From Phycisphaerales bacterium UBA3158 (lineage in GTDB: Bacteria > Planctomycetota > Phycisphaerae > Phycisphaerales > SM1A02): a stretch of 20,461 nucleotides of DNA. The notes below the pieces were generated by a model. That model ran no database searches and was not told where the DNA came from. It saw nothing but the letters and a program-made list of their open reading frames with translations. The position numbers and the translations under genes were made by a program. Shown piece by piece: positions 1-5,569 of the stretch (positions within the stretch are counted from its first letter, which is position 1; the number at the start of each line of letters is the position of its first letter). The stretch covers positions 1 through 20,461 of the forward strand of contig DEYM01000070.1 in assembly GCA_002364555.1 (NCBI GenBank), read 5' to 3'.

Positions 1-120
1 CTCCCGAAGCTGCGGGTAGGCATGGGCCAGAAGCGTGCGCAGAGCCTGAGCATCGCCTGATTGATGCTCGGCCAGCAGCTGCGTGATGTCTCCTGGTTCG
101 GTGGCCATCATGAGACTCAT
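1..120 (-). CDS. ECF-type RNA polymerase sigma factor, N-terminal fragment
   Basis: The gene runs off the left edge, so only the first 40 residues are present. Read on the minus strand it begins ATG at 120-118 and continues with an acidic helix (ITQLLAEHQSGDAQALRTLL) followed by AHAYPQLRE. This pattern, 'x-LL-x(4-6)-GD-x-A-x-x-x-LL-x-x-x-Y-x-x-LR', matches the start of region 2 in the planctomycete/acidobacterial ECF sigma factors (TIGR02999-like family), which direct RNA polymerase to alternative promoters. Two further in-frame ATGs lie at 111-109 and 108-106; none has a clear Shine-Dalgarno sequence, so the exact start is uncertain. Region 4 and the DNA-binding helix lie outside the window, so the subgroup and target cannot be judged. 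It is transcribed away from the rest of the window. Confidence 0.6.
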   Translation of the reverse strand, partial: MSLMMATEPGDITQLLAEHQSGDAQALRTLLAHAYPQLRE

Positions 121-552
121 GGTAGCTCATGCGAATATTCATTCCATATCCGCGATCAAATCCGGGCAAACTGGCCAGATCATGATTTTCCGCATGGACA
201 AACACGCCTTGTTGATTCGACGATTCAGGATCGTCATGTATCAAACAGCCTGTTCGAGTCGTCCGTGAAGATTACCTTGTCCTGTTTTCTCAGTAGGGCA
301 CCTGCGATGCGCCATGATCATGATGTCAAAGAGAATTCTTCGAATTTCCGGGTAATTACGGCAAGCATTTCGAAGCGTCGACGTTTCACTGATGACAACA
401 CGAAGGTGGATGACAGGTCGATGGTCGGCCTCGTCCACAACCGGATACCACCGCCAGCCATGGCGGTTCGGGATTGGCTATCAGACATCGACGTTCTGGC
501 AACATGTCGCATGACATGACATCGATCGGTGCGTCTACTTCAGGAGCATGAC
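121..552. other. Gene-free intergenic region with two small inverted repeats
   Basis: About 430 bases lie between the divergently oriented sigma gene fragment and the small plus-strand gene. Open frames here show no recognisable domain and have no ribosome binding site. I see two perfect 6-bp inverted repeats: GACGAT/ATCGTC at 219-235 (5-base loop) and CATGTC/GACATG at 503-518 (4-base spacer). The second sits about 35-50 bases upstream of the start at 553, where an operator or a 5' UTR hairpin could be. I found no convincing -35/-10 pair on either strand. Confidence 0.5.
542..546 (+). promoter_or_regulatory. Shine-Dalgarno that sets the start at 553
   Basis: AGGAG lies 6 bases before the ATG at 553. 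The in-frame GTG at 529 upstream has no such site, so 553 is the better start for the small membrane protein. Confidence 0.6.
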
Positions 553-939
553 ATGCGTTGGGCACCACTGATCATCACAAGTCTCTTCGTGAGTCTGCTG
601 GTGATGGCCCGAGTCGCCGAGTTCATTCCCGAGAACTGGTGGCCATCCGACGAGACAGGCACAGCTGGAGATCACGAATCATCGGATCACACGAATCCGA
701 TCGCCAACGACACCTACCGGATCCGGGCCCTGACCTGGTTCGACACCGAGAAGCGATGTACCGTAAGAAAAGTCCAGATCGTTCGTTTAAAGAAGGCAGA
801 TGAGACGGCCGACGAACAACCGATTTTCCTCCACATCGCTGCTCGTGTGATCGAACCGGGGGCCGGATCCCATTCTCCCTTGCAATCAGGCACTCCGGAC
901 CGAATTCCCCTCCAAATCAGGAACCATCCGGAAGATTGA
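553..939 (+). CDS. Small hypothetical protein with one N-terminal membrane anchor
   Basis: This 128-residue protein is not one I recognise. Residues 4-20 (APLIITSLFVSLLVMAR) form a hydrophobic helix, which could be a membrane anchor or an uncleaved signal. The remainder is polar: an acidic linker with ESSDH, then a possible beta-rich part (YRIRALTW, VRKVQIVRL, PIFLHIAARVIE), which would probably face the periplasm. The ATG at 553 was chosen over the GTG at 529 because AGGAG stands 6 bases before it. A strong intrinsic terminator begins 5 bases after the stop, which suggests a single-gene transcription unit and supports the gene being real. No neighbour points to a function: the sigma factor fragment is divergent and the SDR gene convergent. 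Confidence 0.55.
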   Translation: MRWAPLIITSLFVSLLVMARVAEFIPENWWPSDETGTAGDHESSDHTNPIANDTYRIRALTWFDTEKRCTVRKVQIVRLKKADETADEQPIFLHIAARVIEPGAGSHSPLQSGTPDRIPLQIRNHPED

Positions 940-943
940 ACAG

Positions 944-980
944 AGCCGACTCGCACTTACCGCGGGTCGGCTTTCCTCTT
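944..980 (+). terminator. Rho-independent terminator after the small membrane protein
   Basis: AGCCGACTCGC (944-954) pairs with GCGGGTCGGCT (962-972) to make an 11-bp stem with one G-U pair and a 7-base loop. It is followed by the T-rich tail TTTCCTCTTT. It also lies downstream of the convergent SDR gene, so it may stop transcription from both sides, although the tail on the minus strand is poor. Confidence 0.8.
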
Positions 981-987
981 TGGCAGG

Positions 988-1695
988 TCAACGAATCGCC
1001 TTGGTCATGCCACCATCGATGCAGATCGATTCGCCGGTCACGTAACTCGATTCCGAAGTACTCAGGAACGAGACAAGACTGGCGATTTCATCGGTGGTCG
1101 CCGAGCGACCGGTGGGAATCGTCTCCATGAATTCAGGAGACACCTCATAGGAATCGACGAAGCCGGGAAGGACCGAGTTGACCCGGACATCGGGCGCCCA
1201 TTGCCTGGCCGCCATTCTGACGAAGGCCGTCAAGCCCGAACGCATGACGGTCGAAACCGGAAACTCGTCCATGACCTCTCGTGATGCTGCGCCTGAAATG
1301 CAGGTGATGGTTCCCTTGGCACCACAGGCACGCATGGCCGGCACCGCTGCACGGGCGATTCTGGCGACGCTCATGAGGACCATGTTCATGCCGTCCTGCC
1401 AGTTCTCATCGGAGAGTTCAAGCAGAGGACCCTTGGGAAGATGCCCGGTATTGACGACGACGGAGTCGAGTCTTCCGTAGTGTTCCAGCGTCTTGCCCAC
1501 GAGATGATTGATGTCGATCGGATCCGTCAGATCACCCTGGATACCAAGCCCATCGACTTCCCTGGCGACATCATGGATTGATTCGCTTCGACTCATGAGG
1601 GCAATCCGAAATCCATCCCTCGACAATCTTCGGGCGCAGGCTGCGCCGATTCCCTGACTGGCGGCGGTGACGATGGCGACTGGCTGTGTGTTCAT
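988..1695 (-). CDS. Atypical short-chain dehydrogenase/reductase (SDR), catalytic Tyr/Lys replaced
   Basis: This 235-residue protein has the SDR Rossmann fold, which binds NAD(P)H. The nucleotide-binding motif TAASQGIG is at residues 10-17, an acidic LTDP segment near 57-59, NTG at 82-84 in place of the usual NAG, and the C-terminal signature VNSVLPGFVDS (172-182) and ICIDGG (224-229). The expected serine is S134 (CISGAAS), but the YxxxK positions carry V147 and M151 (VSTVM followed by RSG). This resembles the SDR subgroup with 'SNxxRxG' in place of the catalytic pair, so classical oxidoreductase chemistry is doubtful. The start at 1695 gives the usual short N-terminus; longer in-frame extensions run into the glycosyltransferase gene. 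It lies 17 bases after that gene's stop codon, presumably in one operon. Its substrate is unknown. Confidence 0.85.
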   Translation of the reverse strand: MNTQPVAIVTAASQGIGAACARRLSRDGFRIALMSRSESIHDVAREVDGLGIQGDLTDPIDINHLVGKTLEHYGRLDSVVVNTGHLPKGPLLELSDENWQDGMNMVLMSVARIARAAVPAMRACGAKGTITCISGAASREVMDEFPVSTVMRSGLTAFVRMAARQWAPDVRVNSVLPGFVDSYEVSPEFMETIPTGRSATTDEIASLVSFLSTSESSYVTGESICIDGGMTKAIR

Positions 1696-1712
1696 GCTCT
1701 GGATTGTAGAGG

Positions 1713-2876
1713 CTAGATACGGACTCGCTCGCCCTCCTGAGCGGAGTCCAGACTGTGTGTGTCCCCACGCCATCGAACGCCTCCACGAATGAAGGCCAGC
1801 AAGAACGAACGCAGGGCGATCATGAGTGTGAGCAGCAGTCCCACCGGCAGCACCAGCACCCAGATCCACGGCAGCCCGAAACGAATGGCCGAGATCATCC
1901 CGGTGACGATCGCCAGGATACAGGTGATCAAGGCCGGTATGGCCGCACCGATGGGTAGATGGATCCATGTTGAAACCAGTGCGAAGGGTGCAACGAGAAC
2001 CAGCGTCAGCAGAAGAATCGTCAGTGATCGGATGACGAGTCCCATTCGACCACCTGCCTTGGCAGCGCCTTTTTCCATCCCCTGCAGGAAGTCGCGAGTT
2101 GACCGATACCAGACAACCGAAAGACGATCGGTCGCCACGGCCAGCCTGGATCGACCACCTGATTCACGAATGATGGTTCCCAATCCGACATCGTCGGCGA
2201 TCTCCATGCGCAGCTGTTCCATGCCTCCGGCTTTTTCAAGTGCGGATCTTCTGACGAGATTGAAGGCCCCGACTCCCATGGCTCGATCGGCCTCGTCGTC
2301 GTTGGCTTTCCACAGTTTCGTGGCTGCGACCAGCACGATCATCATCACCGCCAGGCACATTCGCATCAGCACTGGCCCGCCAGCTATTCGCGGCATGAGT
2401 GCGACATGATCGGCCTGCTGATCCCTGGCCCATCCCATCGTCGAGGACATCAGCCCTGCCGTGACGTGCACATCGGCATCGGAGAGGAGTATCCAATCCC
2501 CCTTGGCCAATTCAATACCCTTCTGCTGAGCATGAACTTTTCCCAGCCACCCAGTTGGCAGCTCCTTGAGATGAAGAACCCGAACGCGAGCGTCCTGCTG
2601 TGCGAATCGATCCATAATGGCCCCGGTGGCATCGGACGATCGATCATCCACCAGAATGAATTCCAGATCGGTGGAAGGATCGGCCAGACGGCTTTGCATG
2701 GCGGATTCGAGCTCATCGGCTTCATCACGAGCAGGGCAGATCACGCTCACCAACGGATGTTCCGGGCCGACACCACCGACAAGCGATCGCACCTGGAGAC
2801 CGGTTCTGATCAGCATGAAGCAGAGCGCCGTCCAGAGAATCAGACTGGATGAAATGAGCAACCAGATCAAGAACAT
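1713..2876 (-). CDS. Membrane-bound family 2 glycosyltransferase (HpnB/CrtQ-like)
   Basis: This 387-residue protein is a GT-A fold glycosyltransferase that would move a sugar from a nucleotide-sugar to a lipid-type acceptor at the cytoplasmic membrane. It has an N-terminal helix (about 2-24), then VSVICPARDEA (43-53), VDDRSSD (76-82), GWLGKVHAQQKG (109-120), the metal-binding LSDADV (131-136), the acceptor-side ADDVGLG (227-233) and WYRS (256-259). Several C-terminal hydrophobic helices follow (about 283-305, 309-331, 337-361). The layout and the GWxGK motif resemble the hopanoid-associated HpnB and carotenoid CrtQ groups, but I cannot choose between them. No clear Shine-Dalgarno precedes the ATG. 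The SDR gene follows closely. The hopanoid gene hpnH lies about 9 kb away, which makes a hopanoid or carotenoid role possible but unproven. Confidence 0.8.
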   Translation of the reverse strand: MFLIWLLISSSLILWTALCFMLIRTGLQVRSLVGGVGPEHPLVSVICPARDEADELESAMQSRLADPSTDLEFILVDDRSSDATGAIMDRFAQQDARVRVLHLKELPTGWLGKVHAQQKGIELAKGDWILLSDADVHVTAGLMSSTMGWARDQQADHVALMPRIAGGPVLMRMCLAVMMIVLVAATKLWKANDDEADRAMGVGAFNLVRRSALEKAGGMEQLRMEIADDVGLGTIIRESGGRSRLAVATDRLSVVWYRSTRDFLQGMEKGAAKAGGRMGLVIRSLTILLLTLVLVAPFALVSTWIHLPIGAAIPALITCILAIVTGMISAIRFGLPWIWVLVLPVGLLLTLMIALRSFLLAFIRGGVRWRGDTHSLDSAQEGERVRI

Positions 2877-2905
2877 GTGAGAAGGCTAGCGGATCGGATG
2901 ACAAT

Positions 2906-2932
2906 GCGGGCGGCACATGATGTGCCGCCCGC
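2906..2932 (-). terminator. Strong hairpin between the recombinase and glycosyltransferase genes
   Basis: GCGGGCGGCACA (2906-2917) pairs perfectly with TGTGCCGCCCGC (2921-2932): a 12-bp GC-rich stem with a 3-base loop. It lies 52 bases after the recombinase stop and 29 bases before the glycosyltransferase start. The following bases on the minus strand (ATTGTCAT) are only weakly T-rich, so it could be a partial terminator or an mRNA-stabilising hairpin. Confidence 0.6.
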
Positions 2933-2984
2933 GTTTGTGCTGTCTCATGGTCCCGACATCGGGAGCAATCCGGTCTTGTTCGAA

Positions 2985-4016
2985 TCAGCTCGCTTCAGCT
3001 CTCGGATGTGCTTCCGTGTAGGCTTCCTGCATTCGCTTGGTGGTCAGATGCGTGTAGACCTGGGTCGTCGAGAGACTCTGGTGGCCCAGAAGTTCCTGGA
3101 CACTTCTCAGATCGGCACCATTGTCGAGCAGGTGTGTGGCGAAGCTGTGACGCAAGGTGTGTGGTGAGATCTCGGGATCGAGACCGGCTTCCTTGAGGTA
3201 TTTGGTGACTTTCCGTCGAACCGACCGAGCACTGATTCGGCCATCACCCTTGTTGATGAAGACGGCACGATCACTACCCAGTTCGCTGTCCAGACGGCGT
3301 CTCATCTGCAGATAGTGCTGCAGTGCGGCCATGGCGTGAGAACCAAGTGGCACGATGCGTTCGCGACGGCCCTTGCCTCGGACGATCAGAGCCTGTCCGA
3401 CTTCATCGATGTCCTTGATGTCCATCCCGACGAGTTCACTGACTCGGATACCCGTTGAGTAGAGGGTTTCCAGCATGGCTCGATCCCTGGCACCCAGAAG
3501 CGTCTGGATATCGGGAGCCGCCAGAAGCTTCTCGACTTCCTGTACATCGATGGCCTTGGGCAGACGCTTGGCCTGGCGGGGTGTCCGGATCAGCGCCATT
3601 GGATTGCCCTGGGTGGTGCCACGCCTTTCGAGCCATCTGTAGAAGGATCGCATGGTGGCGATCTTCCTGGCCATGGTCGCGGCCGAATAGTCGAATGAAT
3701 CGAGATGGGCGAGATATTCGCGAACGAGCGCGGTGTCCGCTTTCAGGATGTGGTTGGTCAGACAGTCGGGACCGACCGTGCCGGCCACGTCGGTCGAATC
3801 CGCGTCACCGCATCGTTTCCAGGCGGCGGTTTCATCTTGAAGGTCGAGTGTGATGTTGTTTTCCTCAGTGAGGAATTCGACAAACTGTCTCAGGTCGACT
3901 CCATAGCATTTGGCGGTGTACGGGCTGAATGCTCTCTCATCGAGAAGGTAGGAAAGGAAGTCGCCGATTACGGGAAGAGTTTTGTTCTGGCTCATTGGAT
4001 TACTCGAGGATCTCAT
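2985..4016 (-). CDS. Tyrosine recombinase of the XerC/XerD type
   Basis: This 343-residue site-specific recombinase probably resolves chromosome dimers at dif, working as one half of a XerCD pair during division. The N-terminal SAM-like core-binding domain (about 14-130) includes FSPYTAKCY. The catalytic domain carries the full set: R191 (STGIRVSEL), K215 (RGKGRRE), H286 and R289 (SPHTLRHSFATHLL), H312 (LGHQSLSTT) and the nucleophile Y321 (VYTHL). It is longer than the usual 300 or so because of a polar insertion at about residues 52-92. The start may instead be the second Met (3995), which gives MSQNKTLPV and a normal Xer N-terminus; neither start has a clear ribosome binding site. It is the last gene of a run with the 84-aa protein (39 bases upstream). 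I cannot say XerC or XerD from sequence alone. Confidence 0.9.
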   Translation of the reverse strand: MRSSSNPMSQNKTLPVIGDFLSYLLDERAFSPYTAKCYGVDLRQFVEFLTEENNITLDLQDETAAWKRCGDADSTDVAGTVGPDCLTNHILKADTALVREYLAHLDSFDYSAATMARKIATMRSFYRWLERRGTTQGNPMALIRTPRQAKRLPKAIDVQEVEKLLAAPDIQTLLGARDRAMLETLYSTGIRVSELVGMDIKDIDEVGQALIVRGKGRRERIVPLGSHAMAALQHYLQMRRRLDSELGSDRAVFINKGDGRISARSVRRKVTKYLKEAGLDPEISPHTLRHSFATHLLDNGADLRSVQELLGHQSLSTTQVYTHLTTKRMQEAYTEAHPRAEAS

Positions 4017-4055
4017 GACTGTTTCAATGGGAAGTTGGAGAAGTAGTGGGAGGAA

Positions 4056-4310
4056 TTAGATGTCGTGTGGTTTGGGAGTCGTCTGTCCGGACTTCGTGGT
4101 GGCCTGCATCATCTGTTGACGGACCATCGCGACATCGAACCAGTCCAGTTGGACACGTTCATCTGCCGCGAGTTCAGAAACAGCTTCAATCAAGGCGTCT
4201 TCATCACCGGCGGTCCACTGGAAGTTCCAGCGAGATTGCCCTTTGAAGAGACTGATCCGATAGGGATTCGGGTCGCCTGTTGGTGGGGGAAGATAAGAGT
4301 CGTAGGTCAT
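4056..4310 (-). CDS. Small hypothetical protein, 84 residues
   Basis: I do not recognise this protein. It is soluble, with no signal or membrane segment. The N-terminus is proline-rich (YLPPPTGDPNPYR), followed by a short aromatic stretch (RWNFQWTAGDED) and an acidic helix (ALIEAVSELAADERVQLDWF), ending in a polar tail. The ATG at 4310 has AAGGA 6 bases upstream. On the minus strand that AAGGA falls in the loop of a small CCTGG/CCAGG hairpin (4312-4332), which might modulate initiation. It lies between the lipoprotein gene (33 bases) and the recombinase gene (39 bases), all on one strand, and so is probably cotranscribed. The good ribosome binding site and tight spacing support it as a real gene. 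Confidence 0.65.
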   Translation of the reverse strand: MTYDSYLPPPTGDPNPYRISLFKGQSRWNFQWTAGDEDALIEAVSELAADERVQLDWFDVAMVRQQMMQATTKSGQTTPKPHDI

Positions 4311-4343
4311 GCCTGGTCCTTGGTGGGCCAGGTCGTGCCTGGC

Positions 4344-5090
4344 TCAGTATTCGGTCTCTGCGACCAACCGTTTGTGCTCGTTGCGAAGTAATTCGGCAAG
4401 CAGCTGGTGGGCCACGAATTTCGTGTACAGATCCATCTTCATCAGGTAGATGTCGTCGCCGTATGCCGTCGAGGGGTGGGTTCGACCGTTGGCGAACAGG
4501 GCAAGCAGCTCAAGCGTGCTGTGATCGGAGGCATCGAAGATGCCAGCTGCCTGTGCCGCGGCAATGAGGCCCGCGCTGTATGTCGTGTTGGATTGATCGG
4601 GGAGTTCGTCGGTTTCCGGAGAACTCGAACGATCTGAATGAATGAACAGTTGCAGAGCGAGCCCCAGTGTCGGGGGCGTATACGGATCCCAGGCAGTGAC
4701 GTTTCCGACGATCAGCCCGTTGACACCCAGTGTGTCAATCAGCGTCTGGGCATCCTTGGGAGTCGTGACCGCTCTCATGTTCAGTTTCCGCATGACGGCG
4801 AGTGTTCGTGTCACGGGGACGGTGTTGATGCCTCTGACCTGCTGAAGTTCCTCGGTCAGGGCATCGCTGATCCGGATCGTGTTGACGGCCGAGGTACCCG
4901 ATTCATTGACCAGTGGGGCGATCGCCCACAGGACAGTGCCCGAATACGGGGCCTGGAGTCGATTCGGTTGATTCAAGCTGTGTTTCTGGGTGCAGCTGGC
5001 CACAAAGGCCACCAGCAGGCAGCAGACGAGGAGGGATCCTCCGACGCTGATAAGGCGTCGATCTAATGGGATGGACTGTGCACTTGTCAT
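4344..5090 (-). CDS. Lipoprotein with a CsgG/LpoB/FlgT-like domain (tentative)
   Basis: This 248-residue protein starts at the ATG at 5090, preceded by AAGGA. This start gives a classical lipoprotein signal: RR at 11-12, a hydrophobic stretch (about 14-31) and the lipobox VASC with C33 as the acylated cysteine. An upstream in-frame TTG at 5240 would read through the hairpin cassette and is rejected. The mature part begins with VLWAIAPLVNESG, then ALTEELQQVRG, VPVTRTLAVMRKLNM and LGVNGLIVGNVTAWDPY. A beta strand ending in 'aPl.NeSG', a helix, and a later 'lgvdgli.G.v' strand is the pattern of outer-membrane assembly proteins such as CsgG, LpoB and FlgT; this is a fold-level inference. It heads a run of genes with the 84-aa protein and the Xer recombinase. 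Confidence 0.75.
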   Translation of the reverse strand: MTSAQSIPLDRRLISVGGSLLVCCLLVAFVASCTQKHSLNQPNRLQAPYSGTVLWAIAPLVNESGTSAVNTIRISDALTEELQQVRGINTVPVTRTLAVMRKLNMRAVTTPKDAQTLIDTLGVNGLIVGNVTAWDPYTPPTLGLALQLFIHSDRSSSPETDELPDQSNTTYSAGLIAAAQAAGIFDASDHSTLELLALFANGRTHPSTAYGDDIYLMKMDLYTKFVAHQLLAELLRNEHKRLVAETEY

Positions 5091-5107
5091 GGCATCCTTG
5101 CCCACTA

Positions 5108-5196
5108 GCGAGCTCCGCTCGCCATGCTTCCCGCATCCATGCGGGTTCCCGGGGTCAAAAACAGGGTTTCCGGGGCTGAAAATAGGAATTAGCCCC
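5108..5196. repeat. Three-hairpin, REP-like cassette
   Basis: Three inverted repeats are packed into 89 bases: GCGAGC/GCTCGC (5108-5122, 3-base loop), CCCGCAT/ATGCGGG (5130-5145, 2-base loop) and GGGGCT/AGCCCC (5172-5196, 13-base loop). Between the second and third is an imperfect direct repeat with a 21-base period, starting at the CCGGGG at 5149 and again at 5170, each followed by an A-run and AGG. Such clustered short palindromes are typical of repetitive extragenic (REP/BIME-type) elements. Only this copy is visible, so repetition is inferred. It lies just upstream of the lipoprotein start, in its 5' leader or promoter. Confidence 0.55.
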
Positions 5197-5432
5197 ATTC
5201 CAGCACCCTTTGATCGACCATGAGAGCCAAGGTCGGACAATTATTCTCGGAACTCCTTGGGCTGGATCGAGGGTTTTTCACACCCCCTCATCCGGTCATG
5301 AGTTCTGGGTCGAATGAAGGGAATCGTCAAATGATCCCTTCGTGAGGCCCCTGATTTGGACCTCTTTTCTGACAGCTTGTCACGGACTGTCCACAGACCC
5401 ACCCTGATTCCGTCTTGAGGGCTTTATTGGGG

Positions 5433-5438
5433 TACAAT
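5433..5438 (+). promoter_or_regulatory. Candidate -10 element for tRNA-Lys
   Basis: TACAAT matches the -10 consensus in 5 of 6 positions and ends 11 bases before the first base of the tRNA. There is no good -35 hexamer at a 16-18 base spacing; TTGAGG at 5415-5420 is too close. It could also drive the SNF2 gene downstream. Confidence 0.5.
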
Positions 5439-5449
5439 TCGTCGTTCTC

Positions 5450-5522
5450 GATCGCGTAGCTCAGTTGGTAGAGCAACCGCCTTTTAAGCGGTAGGTCCTG
5501 GGTTCGAGCCCCAGCGCGATCA
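5450..5522 (+). tRNA. tRNA-Lys (anticodon UUU)
   Basis: The complete cloverleaf can be drawn. The acceptor GATCGCG (5450-5456) pairs with CGCGATC (5515-5521), with A5522 as discriminator. The D-arm is GCTC...GAGC, the anticodon stem ACCGC/GCGGT (5476-5492) encloses the loop CTTTTAA with anticodon TTT at 5483-5485, and the T-arm is CTGGG-TTCGAGC-CCCAG. CCA is not encoded (next bases CTG). It decodes AAA/AAG lysine codons. It lies 47 bases upstream of the SNF2 gene on the same strand, with no terminator visible between them. Confidence 0.97.
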
Positions 5523-5569
5523 CTGGCATTTTTCTCGCTTACAGGCGACTGGTCGGAGGGGCGTTCATC

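Larger units (their letters stand above)
5091..5449. other. Intergenic region between lipoprotein gene and tRNA-Lys
   Basis: About 360 bases without a gene. It holds the three-hairpin cassette (5108-5196), a further hairpin GAAGGGA/TCCCTTC at 5316-5341 with a 12-base loop and no T-tract on either side, and a -10-like TACAAT just before the tRNA. The promoter of the minus-strand lipoprotein gene should lie here, but I could not identify it. Confidence 0.6.

Noticed and set aside
61..519. Plus-strand open frame in the left intergenic region
   Set aside because: It lacks a ribosome binding site and domain, and overlaps the sigma fragment on the other strand.
2985..4016. Phage or integron integrase instead of Xer
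   Set aside because: Length, catalytic context and neighbours fit Xer; there are no phage genes or att-like repeats nearby.
5091..5240. N-terminal extension of the lipoprotein through the hairpin cassette
   Set aside because: It would bury the lipoprotein signal 50 residues inside and read through palindromes.
5316..5341. Hairpin GAAGGGA/TCCCTTC as a terminator
   Set aside because: The loop is long and neither strand has a T-tract after it, and no gene ends there.
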